NCBI RefSeq assembly: GCF_964048965.1
Contig: NZ_OZ040189.1
Coordinates: 496,001 to 560,000, forward strand
From: Tenacibaculum sp. 190130A14a
GTDB lineage: Bacteria; Bacteroidota; Bacteroidia; Flavobacteriales; Flavobacteriaceae
DNA length: 64,000 nucleotides
Direction of reading: 5' to 3'
This document shows positions 17,882 to 25,706 of this stretch, in pieces (position 1 is the stretch's first letter; each line of letters opens with the position of its first letter). Made by a program: the position numbers and the translations under genes. The notes under the pieces are model-generated. The model searched no databases. It worked only from the letters and a program-made list of their open reading frames with translations, and was not told the DNA's origin.

Positions 17882-18466
17882 TTGATTAACGAACAAGAAT
17901 TTATTCGCGAATTAACAAATAAAAGAAAGCAAGATAAAGCCTTCACTAAATTGTTGGATTTATATCAAGAACGTTTATATTGGCATATTCGTAAGATTGT
18001 AGGTACGCATGAAAATGCAAATGATGTATTGCAAAATACATTTATTAGGGTGTATCGAAGTTTAGGTAATTTTAAGCAGCAAAGTTCATTACATACATGG
18101 ATGTATCGAATAGCGTATAATGAATCTATTAGGTTTTTAGAATCTCAGAAAAAAAGAGCGTATCCTTCAATGAATGAGGTAAACGATCAGTACATTGAAG
18201 ATTTAAAAGCAGATGTGTTTTTTGATGGGGATCAGGCACAGTTGTTGTTACAAAGAGTATTGCAAGAATTACCAGAAAGACAACGAATTGTATTTCAGAT
18301 GAAATACTTTGATGATTTAAAATTTAAAGAAGTAGCAAGCATCACAAATATTCACGAATCAACGGTGAAAACTAGCTATTATGCTGCTGTAAAGTATATA
18401 GAAAATCATATTACATCAGTTGATTTTCGACAAAAAATAAATGAATTATTAGTGAATAACGAATAA
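17882..18466 (+). CDS. ECF-type RNA polymerase sigma factor
   Basis: This 194-residue protein has sigma region 2 (YWHIRKIVGTHENANDVLQN and the DNA-binding LHTWMYRIAYNESIRF) and region 4 (LPERQRIVFQMKYFDDLKFK, then the helix-turn-helix with ESTVKTSYYAAVKYIE). The start must be the TTG at 17882, because the frame is closed by a TGA at 17870-17872 and contains no ATG before residue 1. A six-codon ORF, ATG at 17869 to TAA at 17889, overlaps this start in another frame. The stop overlaps the ATG of the next gene (TAATG), which fits a sigma/anti-sigma pair. Confidence 0.9.
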   Translation: MINEQEFIRELTNKRKQDKAFTKLLDLYQERLYWHIRKIVGTHENANDVLQNTFIRVYRSLGNFKQQSSLHTWMYRIAYNESIRFLESQKKRAYPSMNEVNDQYIEDLKADVFFDGDQAQLLLQRVLQELPERQRIVFQMKYFDDLKFKEVASITNIHESTVKTSYYAAVKYIENHITSVDFRQKINELLVNNE

Positions 18467-18801
18467 TGAAAATGAGAGAAAGACATAAAGAAGATTTGGG
18501 TTTGGATGTTCCTTTAGGGTATTTTTCAAAATCTAAAGCAGACATTCTAGAAGCTACAGTTAATAAAAAATCAAAGGTAGTTAGTCTTAATAAGAAGCTT
18601 TATTATTGGTCGGCAGCTGCTGCGGTTGTAGCGCTCGTTTTTACCTTGTCGGTTTTTAACCCATTTAAAGAAGAAGTTAACAATGATATTTATAATGATG
18701 TTTTAATAGCAACATTATCTGTAAACGAAAATGAAATTGATGGAGTGGTAGATGAGTTTATTGATGACAATCTACTTACAGAAAATATATTTTTGGAATA
18801 A
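18466..18801 (+). CDS. Putative single-pass anti-sigma-like membrane protein
   Basis: This 111-residue protein is coupled to the sigma gene by a one-base overlap. It has a basic N-terminal cytoplasmic part with LDVPLGYFSKSKADIL (about residues 14-30), one membrane helix (YYWSAAAAVVALVFTLSVF, about 46-64) and a short acidic periplasmic tail ending VVDEFIDDNLLTENIFLE. Size, topology and position suggest an anti-sigma factor, but it has no zf-HC2 Cys/His motif. The tail heptapeptide VDEFIDD recurs near the mature N-terminus of the outer-membrane protein encoded at 19334-20197. Confidence 0.7.
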   Translation: MKMRERHKEDLGLDVPLGYFSKSKADILEATVNKKSKVVSLNKKLYYWSAAAAVVALVFTLSVFNPFKEEVNNDIYNDVLIATLSVNENEIDGVVDEFIDDNLLTENIFLE

Positions 18802-18837
18802 ATTATAGTAAAAAACAATGTCTAAATAGTTAGATAG

Positions 18838-19263
18838 ATGAAATCAAAAACTACATATTTAATAATAGCCTTTTTGTGTTGTTTAAATCTGTTTGCTCAA
18901 GAAGAATATCAAAATTTGAATTTGACTTCCCAACAAAAAGAACTTTTAAAACAACAAAAGGAACTCATTAAACAAAACAGAGATGCTTTTAAAGCGACGC
19001 TAACAGATGCTCAGAGAGAAATTTTAAAGAATACCGCGTTAACAAAGGAGCAGAGGAGAGCAGCTTTCAATAAAACATTGACACAAGCACAACGACAAAT
19101 TTTACTTAAGAATAGGAATAATTTAAAGAGAGCCAAGGTAAAATTTCGCGCAACACTATCAAGAAAGCAAAAACAACTCATAAAAAATAGAGTAAAAAGA
19201 AACAAAGGAAATAATAGAAATAATCTCAGGAAATCTATTCGAACACGTAGGTTGAATAGATAA
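18838..19263 (+). CDS. Secreted basic protein of 26-residue repeats with LTxxQ motifs
   Basis: This 141-residue protein starts with a signal peptide (cleavage near LFAQ at residue 20). The mature part consists of about four 26-residue repeats. LTxxQ or LSxxQ motifs begin at residues 29, 55, 81 and 107, and a half-step copy begins at 68. The unit RDAFKATLTDAQREIL at 48-63 recurs as RAAFNKTLTQAQRQIL at 74-89. LTxxQ is the signature of Spy/CpxP-type periplasmic helical proteins, but the strict repeat and the very basic C-terminus (RVKRNKGNNRNNLRK and after) are unusual. It follows the sigma/anti-sigma pair by 36 bases. Confidence 0.75.
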   Translation: MKSKTTYLIIAFLCCLNLFAQEEYQNLNLTSQQKELLKQQKELIKQNRDAFKATLTDAQREILKNTALTKEQRRAAFNKTLTQAQRQILLKNRNNLKRAKVKFRATLSRKQKQLIKNRVKRNKGNNRNNLRKSIRTRRLNR

Positions 19264-19290
19264 TGAAGTTGTATAATTATGATTTAGTAG

Positions 19291-19327
19291 ATAAGTGGTT
19301 AAGTTTTAATCTTAATCACTTATTTTT
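19291..19327 (+). terminator. Terminator hairpin overlapping the next promoter
   Basis: ATAAGTGGTTAAG (19291-19303) pairs with CTTAATCACTTAT (19311-19323) over 13 bp with one G-U, then TTTT. Its 3' arm overlaps the TATTTTTG box of the next gene. Confidence 0.75.
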
Positions 19328-19328
19328 G
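19321..19328 (+). promoter_or_regulatory. -7 box of the outer-membrane protein gene
   Basis: TATTTTTG is an exact TAnnTTTG match ending five bases before the ATG at 19334, so the transcript would be nearly leaderless. No clear TTG lies at -33. Confidence 0.5.
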
Positions 19329-19333
19329 TTTTT

Positions 19334-20197
19334 ATGCAAAGAGTAAAAATTTTTGTTTTTTTTCTTCTATTAGCCCCATTACCACTGTTAGCCCAAACCG
19401 ATCAGGTGGATGAGTTTATAGATGATTTATTAGGTGAAGATGATTTGATTAATGAGCTTATAAAATCCTCTTCTGTTCGTCATCTTGTTCAGGTAGGAGT
19501 GGATTATAATGACAAAACGTATTTTTCGGGAAGAGATATTGGAATTGACCAATTTCATATAGTTCCAAGAATAAGTTATGTACATTCTAAAGGTTTTTTT
19601 TCAAGTATTTCAGGAGTGTATTATAGTGGGTTTTCTCCCAAATGGGATTATACTTCCTTGTTGTTAGGTTATGGAAATAGTTTTGATAAACATAAAAAGT
19701 TTAATTGGTCCGTTTCTTATGCAAGGTATATATATTCAAATGATATAGAAGGTCTTTTTGAAAATGCTATTTCTGCAAGTGTTGATTATTTAAGTAAGAA
19801 TAGAAACTTTGGTTCCGTGTTAGAGTCAACTTTTTTATTTGGAGGAGATACATCTTTTCAATTAACATCAACAACATTTAAAGAGTTTGAGCTGTATCAA
19901 AGAAACGGTTTTGAAATAAGTTTAAGACCACAAATAGAAATTACAATTGCACAACAAACTATAGAACAGATTAGGATTGATAGAGATGGTGTAATTCCAG
20001 TTATTATATATACTCAAAATCATGAGTTTGGTTTAATTAATACAGAGGTTAAATTTCCTGTTCAATGCAGTTATAAATCTTTTGATTTTGAATTGGGGTA
20101 TACTTTAAATATTCCAAATTCTCTACCAGATGAAGGAGCGCTTAAATCAAGAGGTTTCTTTAATATATCCTTGTCATATACAATGTTATTTAATTAA
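19334..20197 (+). CDS. Predicted outer-membrane beta-barrel protein
   Basis: This 287-residue protein has a signal peptide (cleavage at about LLAQ, residue 21). The mature N-terminus is acidic and helical (VDEFIDDLLGEDDLINELI), followed by alternating amphipathic strands rich in Tyr, Phe and Gly such as FSSISGVYYSGFSP and FNWSVSYARYIYS. It ends in a strand with aromatic terminus (FFNISLSYTMLFN), as expected for a small barrel of about 10-12 strands. No known family is recognised. The VDEFIDD heptapeptide is shared with the tail of the anti-sigma-like protein two genes upstream, hinting at a common periplasmic partner. Confidence 0.7.
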   Translation: MQRVKIFVFFLLLAPLPLLAQTDQVDEFIDDLLGEDDLINELIKSSSVRHLVQVGVDYNDKTYFSGRDIGIDQFHIVPRISYVHSKGFFSSISGVYYSGFSPKWDYTSLLLGYGNSFDKHKKFNWSVSYARYIYSNDIEGLFENAISASVDYLSKNRNFGSVLESTFLFGGDTSFQLTSTTFKEFELYQRNGFEISLRPQIEITIAQQTIEQIRIDRDGVIPVIIYTQNHEFGLINTEVKFPVQCSYKSFDFELGYTLNIPNSLPDEGALKSRGFFNISLSYTMLFN

Positions 20198-20225
20198 TAG
20201 ATTGTAGAATCTTATTCTTAATCTT

Positions 20226-20246
20226 TCGTTATAATTACTATAACGA
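20226..20246. repeat. Inverted repeat TCGTTATA-N5-TATAACGA
   Basis: A perfect 8-bp dyad (20226-20233 and 20239-20246) lies between the outer-membrane protein and M23 genes. It is not followed by a T-run, so it looks more like a protein-binding site than a terminator. Confidence 0.5.
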
Positions 20247-20297
20247 TAATGAGTAATCAACCTTAATTACTATTTTTACACAAAGTTTTTTACAATA

Positions 20298-21164
20298 GTG
20301 GCCAAGAAAGAATCAAAAAGGAAAAAAATAAAACAAAAACTAACCGATAAATATAGGTTGGTAGTTTTAAATGAAAATACATTTCAAGAACGCTTTTCAT
20401 TAAAGTTATCTCGATTAAATGTTTTCGTTTTTGGAGGTATTTTTTCAATACTGTTAATTGTATTAACTACCTTATTAATTGCCTTTACAGGTTTAAGGGA
20501 ATATATACCCGGATATTCGTCTACAGCTTTAAAGATGAAGGCAACAAGGTTAACTTATGAAACAGATTCTTTAAAAAATAAACTAGCCGTTATTCAAGCA
20601 TATACCAGTGCGTTACAACCTGTTCTAACTGGAGAAATAGAACCAGAAAAAGTAGATTCTATAATTTCTGAAACACAAACATTAGCTATTGATGATTCAA
20701 AACTTCTAGCAACAAAACAAGATTCTTTGTTTCGAGAAAAAATTGATAGTAAAGATCGATTTCCTCTTTCGGAAGGAGGTGAGGGAAGGGCTAAGGTTGT
20801 GTTCTTTTCGCCTTTAACGGGAAGTATCAGTCAACAGTTTAATGCAGATGATAAACATTTTGCAATAGATATTGTAGCTCCTACAGGTACTCCTGTAAAA
20901 GCTGTAGCAGATGGTACCGTTATTTTATCAGAATGGACTGCCGAAACAGGGTATGTAATTACGATACAACACGCTAATAGCTTTATTTCTATTTACAAAC
21001 ATAACGGAACTTTACTGAAGCAGCAGGGAGATTTTGTAAAAACAGGTGAAGCCATTGCTAATGTAGGTTCTACAGGAGAATTGTCTACAGGACCACATTT
21101 ACATTTTGAATTATGGAATAGTGGTTACCCAGTAGATCCAACTAATTATATAGATTTTCAATAA
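20298..21164 (+). CDS. M23 family metallopeptidase with N-terminal membrane anchor
   Basis: This 288-residue protein has a basic cytoplasmic start, one transmembrane helix (about residues 43-67), a linker with some helical character, and a C-terminal LytM/M23 peptidoglycan endopeptidase domain. The zinc ligands are present: HFAID (H and D) and GPHLHFELW (HxH), with a further active-site His in YKHNG. It is therefore likely to cut peptide crosslinks in the periplasm. The first usable start is a GTG at 20298. It is followed one base later by the GH3-family gene and probably forms an operon with it. Confidence 0.92.
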   Translation: MAKKESKRKKIKQKLTDKYRLVVLNENTFQERFSLKLSRLNVFVFGGIFSILLIVLTTLLIAFTGLREYIPGYSSTALKMKATRLTYETDSLKNKLAVIQAYTSALQPVLTGEIEPEKVDSIISETQTLAIDDSKLLATKQDSLFREKIDSKDRFPLSEGGEGRAKVVFFSPLTGSISQQFNADDKHFAIDIVAPTGTPVKAVADGTVILSEWTAETGYVITIQHANSFISIYKHNGTLLKQQGDFVKTGEAIANVGSTGELSTGPHLHFELWNSGYPVDPTNYIDFQ

Positions 21165-21165
21165 C

Positions 21166-22662
21166 ATGTCGTTAAAGTCTTTTTTAGCAAAACCTTTTGC
21201 CAAATTTGCAGTTAAGCAAGTCAATAAGTGGGCAAAGAATCCGATAAAAACTCAAGAAAAAGTATTTCAATATTTAGTATCTGAAGGTTGTAAAACAGCT
21301 TTTGGAAAAGACCATGACTTTGTATCTATTAATACTTATCAAGATTTTAAAAAGAGAGTTCAAGTAAATGATTACGAAGGGCTAAGACCTTATGTAGATC
21401 GAATGGTAGCTGGTGAGGAAAATATACTTTGGAAAGGAAAGCCTATATACTTTGCAAAAACCTCTGGAACAACTTCTGGGGCTAAGTATATTCCTATAAC
21501 GAAAGAATCGATGCCAACGCATATAAAATCGGCTAGAAATGCCTTGTTGAGCTATATTAATGAAACTGGAGATGCTAGTTTTGTGAATGGGAAAATGATT
21601 TTTTTACAAGGAAGTCCTGTATTAGAAGATAAAAATGGAATTAAGTTAGGTCGTTTAAGCGGTATTGTAGCGCACTATGTACCTAATTATTTACTTAAAA
21701 ATAGATTGCCAAGTTGGGAAACTAACTGCATTGAAGATTGGGATACGAAGGTGGATAGAATTGTTGAAGAAACCTTACCAGAAGATATGTCGGTTATTAG
21801 TGGAATACCTTCTTGGGTTCAGATGTATTTTGAAAAGTTGATAGAAAAAACAGGAAAGTCTGTTTCTGAACTTTTTCCAAACTTTAATTTTTTTATCTAC
21901 GGAGGAGTTAATTTTGAACCGTATAAAAACAAGTTTGAAGCTCTTATAGGAAAAAAAATAGACTATATAGAGTTGTACCCAGCTTCTGAAGGATTTATAG
22001 CATATCAAGATTCTCAGAAAGAGAAAGGGATGTTATTGCAGTTAGATAGCGGAATTTTTTATGAGTTTATTCCTGCAAATGAATTTTTTGAGGAGAATCC
22101 GATGAGAATATCGTTGAAGGATGTTCAGTTAGGAGTAAATTATGTGATAATTTTAAATACAACTGCTGGTTTATGGGGATATAACATAGGAGATACCGTA
22201 GAGTTTACTTCATTAAAACCTTATAGAATAAAAGTTACAGGGCGTATTAAGCATTTTATTTCTGCATTTGGAGAACATGTTATTGGGAAGGAAGTAGAAA
22301 AAGCATTAAATGATGCGATTGTAGGTACTAATGTAAATGTGAGTGAATTTACCGTTGCACCACAAGTAAACCCTGAAAATGGCTTGCCATATCATGAGTG
22401 GTTTATTGAGTTTGAAAATGAACCGGAAAATTTAGATGAATTGGCTGTGAAGATTGATGCTTCTATGCAAGAACAAAATATTTATTATCAAGATTTAATT
22501 GAAGGAAAAGTGTTACGTTCGCTGGTCATTAGAAAAGTGAAAAAAGGAGGGTTTCATGAGTATATGAAATCTATTGGTAAATTTGGAGGTCAGAATAAGA
22601 TTCCTCAATTATCTGATAATAGAAAAATAGCGGATGTGTTGTGTAACTTTTTAATAGAATAA
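21166..22662 (+). CDS. GH3 family acyl-acid amido synthetase-like protein
   Basis: This 498-residue protein belongs to the GH3 family, known in plants for conjugating auxin and jasmonate to amino acids by an adenylate-forming mechanism. Visible motifs are the phosphate-binding loop YFAKTSGTTSGAKYIPIT, the acyl/AMP pocket YPASEGFIA, and VTGRIKHFISAFGEH near the hinge to the C-terminal domain. The length is close to plant GH3 proteins. Bacteroidota homologues are common but their substrates are unknown. It follows the M23 peptidase gene directly and abuts the stop of the convergent gene with no spacer. Confidence 0.9.
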   Translation: MSLKSFLAKPFAKFAVKQVNKWAKNPIKTQEKVFQYLVSEGCKTAFGKDHDFVSINTYQDFKKRVQVNDYEGLRPYVDRMVAGEENILWKGKPIYFAKTSGTTSGAKYIPITKESMPTHIKSARNALLSYINETGDASFVNGKMIFLQGSPVLEDKNGIKLGRLSGIVAHYVPNYLLKNRLPSWETNCIEDWDTKVDRIVEETLPEDMSVISGIPSWVQMYFEKLIEKTGKSVSELFPNFNFFIYGGVNFEPYKNKFEALIGKKIDYIELYPASEGFIAYQDSQKEKGMLLQLDSGIFYEFIPANEFFEENPMRISLKDVQLGVNYVIILNTTAGLWGYNIGDTVEFTSLKPYRIKVTGRIKHFISAFGEHVIGKEVEKALNDAIVGTNVNVSEFTVAPQVNPENGLPYHEWFIEFENEPENLDELAVKIDASMQEQNIYYQDLIEGKVLRSLVIRKVKKGGFHEYMKSIGKFGGQNKIPQLSDNRKIADVLCNFLIE

Positions 22663-23109
22663 TTAGAAGTTAAATTTAAAGTGTTTTTTTTCTTCATAAA
22701 TTGTTTCGTACTCTATAAATACTTGAACGTTTCTAAGTTTTGTTCCTTTTAGTTTAACTAATAATTTGGTTTGTTCCGCTGGAAGTATTGAGTTTTTTCC
22801 ATATTGATAACTTCCTAATCTGTTTTTAACTTCGCCAGATTCTTGAAGGAAATTTTCAAGAGAAGAGTAGGTTATTCCCTTACGTTCAAATGAAATTTTC
22901 TTGATTATAGCTGGCCCGAATCCATGATTGGAAATAGAAACAGTTAATGTGGAGTCCATTTGAATTAAATGATAGTCTAAATAAGGTTTAACAGAAAGTT
23001 TATTGTGATTTTGAGAAACCTTTATTTGCCATATTGATACAAATAGCGCAATTAAGGCTATTAAAATGACAGCGTAATTAGATACTTTTTCAAGAGATAT
23101 TTTGTTCAT
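22663..23109 (-). CDS. Small membrane-anchored protein of unknown function
   Basis: This 148-residue protein has an N-terminal transmembrane helix (about residues 12-31) and a periplasmic or cytoplasmic beta-rich domain with SNHGFGPAIIKKISF and a C-terminal VQVFIEYETIY strand. This layout (one helix, then a small beta-sandwich with an SNxGxGPA turn) is seen in many unnamed bacterial proteins. No function can be assigned. It starts five bases after the methyltransferase gene on the same strand, so the two probably share a transcript, and its stop codon touches that of the convergent GH3 gene. Confidence 0.7.
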   Translation of the reverse strand: MNKISLEKVSNYAVILIALIALFVSIWQIKVSQNHNKLSVKPYLDYHLIQMDSTLTVSISNHGFGPAIIKKISFERKGITYSSLENFLQESGEVKNRLGSYQYGKNSILPAEQTKLLVKLKGTKLRNVQVFIEYETIYEEKKHFKFNF

Positions 23110-23114
23110 TTGAT

Positions 23115-23897
23115 TTATTTTTTAGCCGTAATAAAAAGGTAATCACCTAGATCATTTTCATATTTATTAATAATTGCATTGATTTGATTTGTATCAATGT
23201 CTCTTTTTAGCTTTTGTAGCCCCCGTTCTATTTCAGTTTTGTTAGATAAATCTGAAAAAGAGGAAATTCCGTTTCGAATGGCTTCGTTAAAATACATCTG
23301 CGGATTTTGTTTCCCACAGTACAAGAATTTATCTTCTAAATCTGGTTTAATGAAATATTTTTCAGAAGTATTACGTTTAAAACCAGAAGATTGTAATGCA
23401 TCCAAAATATCTTCATGTTTTGGCATTTGATTAATGGAGTCTTCTAACATTTTAGGAAAGTATTCATTTAACCAATAACCTTGCATCTGCTCTTGAGTAG
23501 AAGTAAAAAGAACCAATTTGCAATTTGGTTTCAATACTCTAAAAAGTTCTCTAAAAGCCAGATTGATATCTTTCCAATGATGAATTGTCAGACTGGCAAT
23601 AATTCCATCTATAGAATCACTGTTTAATTGCGTGTTCTCTGCTGTGCCAATTCTCCAATCAATTCTATTGTTCTTTTCTTTTGCTTTGAAAAGCATGGTT
23701 TCTGAAGGGTCTATTCCTATAAAACTATAACCTCTTTGTTGAAATTGATTGGTATAGTTTCCAGTGCCACAGCCTATATCTAAATAAAGTTTGCTAGGTT
23801 GAGGTTTTAACAGGAATAAGAGTCTTTCTGTTAAATATTTATCTGCTTTTCGGGTTTGATTATAACCTTTACCTATTTTATCGTATTTGACATTCAT
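23115..23897 (-). CDS. Class I SAM-dependent methyltransferase
   Basis: This 260-residue protein has the Rossmann-like methyltransferase fold: motif I YLDIGCGTGNYT (about residues 38-49), motif II FIGIDPSETML, the acidic loop IDGIIASLTIHHW and a LNLAFRELFRVLKP-type helix region (here INLAFRELFRVLKPN). It matches Methyltransf_11-type enzymes, which act on small molecules; the substrate is not evident. There is no signal peptide, so it is cytoplasmic. Confidence 0.9.
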   Translation of the reverse strand: MNVKYDKIGKGYNQTRKADKYLTERLLFLLKPQPSKLYLDIGCGTGNYTNQFQQRGYSFIGIDPSETMLFKAKEKNNRIDWRIGTAENTQLNSDSIDGIIASLTIHHWKDINLAFRELFRVLKPNCKLVLFTSTQEQMQGYWLNEYFPKMLEDSINQMPKHEDILDALQSSGFKRNTSEKYFIKPDLEDKFLYCGKQNPQMYFNEAIRNGISSFSDLSNKTEIERGLQKLKRDIDTNQINAIINKYENDLGDYLFITAKK

Positions 23898-23949
23898 TTT
23901 TCCATGTATAGAGTTCTAAGATACTTCTTTTTAAAATGGAAATGAAGTA

Positions 23950-25191
23950 TTATTGATTGAGTAATTGTTGTTTTTTCTTTAGTAGATATTCCCTTTCTAA
24001 CAGATTGCGTACTTTTTTCAAAGCAAGGTCTATATAAATTATCGCTTGTTTGGTTTTACCTGTTTCTTCATAATATTTGGATTTAGTTCCATAGTATAAA
24101 TAAGAACGTTGCTCGAGTTCTTCTGGAGCAAGTTGTTCAAAGTAATAATTGGCTTTTACATAGTTTTTTTGTTCAATACAAACTACAGCCATATTTAATA
24201 ATATAGAAGGAGATGGGGCGATACTATATAAAGAATTATACCAATGTAAAATTTTGTCCCAGTCGGTTAATTCAAAAGAAGGCGCTTTGATATGTTCAGC
24301 TGCTATAGCTGCTTCATAATGATAAGAAGAGTATTCATTGGTTTCAACAGCTTTATTCATCATAGCGTTGCCCAATTGAATGAGTGGAAACGACCATTTG
24401 TTTCTGTCTTGAGATTTTAAGTCTAAAATTTCGTTAGAGGTATTAGTTTTAGCATCTAAACGAGCCGCATGAAAACACATCAAAGCAAACAGTGCATAAG
24501 TCATTGGTGTTTGAGTATGTTTATTTTTTAATAAAGATTTGCAAAGGCGCATTGCTTCACCACACATGTCTTTTTGAATTAAAACATCCTTTTTGTTAGA
24601 GTGAAATCCTTCGTTGAAGATAAGGTACAATACTTCTAGAACACTTTCTATTCGTTTTGGCAACTCTTTTCCTTGCGGAATTTTAAAGTCTATATGTAGT
24701 TTTTGAATATTGTTTCGAGCTCTAAAAACTCTTTTTCTAATGGTTCCTTCTTTGGTGAGTAAGGCAGAAGCGATCTCTTTAGAACTAAATCCCGATATTG
24801 TTTTTAAAGCAAAAGCAATTCTATCTTTTTGATCAAGTTGTGGATGACATGCAGCAAAGATCATTCGTAATTGTGCATCTTCAATTTCATCTTCTAAAAA
24901 CAGTTCACTAATAGCAATGGTATCTACTCCATTTTTTAACTCAGGTAAGTGCTTTCTTTCAGTTTGGAGTTTTTTAAAGATGTCTAAAACTCTGTTTTTT
25001 GCTACCTGTGTTAACCAGGCCTCTGGGTGCTCAGGTAATTGTTCCTGCCATTTAAGATTGGCTTTTAAAAAAGCATCCTGAACGGCATCTTGAATAATTT
25101 CGAGATTAGAAAAACCAAAAATCCTCGTTAAAACAGAAACCATCTTTCCGCTATGTGTTCGGAAAAGATGGTCTATCATTTTATGTTCCAT
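23950..25191 (-). CDS. ECF42-type RNA polymerase sigma factor with C-terminal TPR-like domain
   Basis: This 413-residue protein is much longer than standard ECF sigma factors. The N-terminal 170 residues contain region 2 (LEIIQDAVQDAFLKA, HPEAWLTQVAKNRVLDIFKK) and region 4 (SGFSSKEIASALLTKEGTIR). The rest is the DUF6596/TPR-like extension with YLIFNEGFHS, ALMCFHAARLDA and SYLYYGTKSKYYEETGKTKQ, typical of the ECF42 (SigJ-like) group. In that group the extension replaces an anti-sigma factor and a DGPF/YciI protein is encoded next door, as here. Its ATG overlaps the stop of the YciI gene (TAATG). Confidence 0.92.
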   Translation of the reverse strand: MEHKMIDHLFRTHSGKMVSVLTRIFGFSNLEIIQDAVQDAFLKANLKWQEQLPEHPEAWLTQVAKNRVLDIFKKLQTERKHLPELKNGVDTIAISELFLEDEIEDAQLRMIFAACHPQLDQKDRIAFALKTISGFSSKEIASALLTKEGTIRKRVFRARNNIQKLHIDFKIPQGKELPKRIESVLEVLYLIFNEGFHSNKKDVLIQKDMCGEAMRLCKSLLKNKHTQTPMTYALFALMCFHAARLDAKTNTSNEILDLKSQDRNKWSFPLIQLGNAMMNKAVETNEYSSYHYEAAIAAEHIKAPSFELTDWDKILHWYNSLYSIAPSPSILLNMAVVCIEQKNYVKANYYFEQLAPEELEQRSYLYYGTKSKYYEETGKTKQAIIYIDLALKKVRNLLEREYLLKKKQQLLNQ

Positions 25192-25538
25192 TATTGATCA
25201 AAAACCATGACTTCTCTAATCTCTACAGTATTTCCTAAATCGTAGTCTGGGAAATCTTGTGCAATTTCTTGGACGGCATCAAAATCTTTAGCTTCAATAA
25301 TATAATATCCACCAACGATTTCTTTTACTTCAGCTGAGGTTAAATCGGTAACTGTTCTGTTTTTACCAACAATACGTCTAATTTGAGGTGTTAAAGCATT
25401 TCCATGTTTTACTATGCCTTGTTTCTCCATTTTTTCACTCCAAGCAAACCATTTGCCCATTCGGTTTTGTACTTCTTCAGGAGAAAGCCCTAAATCTGCG
25501 TATTCAGTTCCAACAAAAATCATCATAAATTCTTTCAT
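25191..25538 (-). CDS. YciI/DGPF family protein associated with ECF42
   Basis: This 115-residue protein is a YCII-related (DGPF) domain protein: MKEFMMIFVG start, SPEEVQNRMGKWFAWSEKM, a GGYYIIEAKDFDAVQEIA core and a final VEIREVMVFDQ strand. Such proteins are the standard companions of ECF42 sigma factors; their biochemical role is unsettled. It is the first gene of the pair and is translationally coupled to the sigma factor gene. The intergenic region upstream (25539-25653) shows no further gene. Confidence 0.9.
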   Translation of the reverse strand: MKEFMMIFVGTEYADLGLSPEEVQNRMGKWFAWSEKMEKQGIVKHGNALTPQIRRIVGKNRTVTDLTSAEVKEIVGGYYIIEAKDFDAVQEIAQDFPDYDLGNTVEIREVMVFDQ

Positions 25539-25653
25539 AATTTCTAAATTTTTAAAGTTATTTCTCTTAGGACGACTGATGAGAATAAAACGGGACTATT
25601 TTCTTTAAAAATAATGAACTTAATTTTAAAAGACTCCAAATTAATAAAAAATA

Positions 25654-25684
25654 AAACCGCTGATAAGTACTTACCAACGGCTTT
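25654..25684 (-). terminator. Terminator of the sigma/anti-sigma/DUF4097 operon
   Basis: An imperfect dyad, AACCGcTGaTAAGT and ACTTAccAaCGGcTT (mismatches in lower case), lies 20 bases past the last DUF4097 stop, with an A-rich plus-strand flank that reads as a U-tract on the minus transcript. Confidence 0.65.
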
Positions 25685-25706
25685 GAATGTAATAATAAAA
25701 CAAAAT

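Noticed and set aside
23921..23950. ATACTTC/GAAGTAT hairpin as terminator of the ECF42 gene
   Set aside because: There is no A-run on the left that would give a U-tract on the minus strand, and it overlaps the stop codon.
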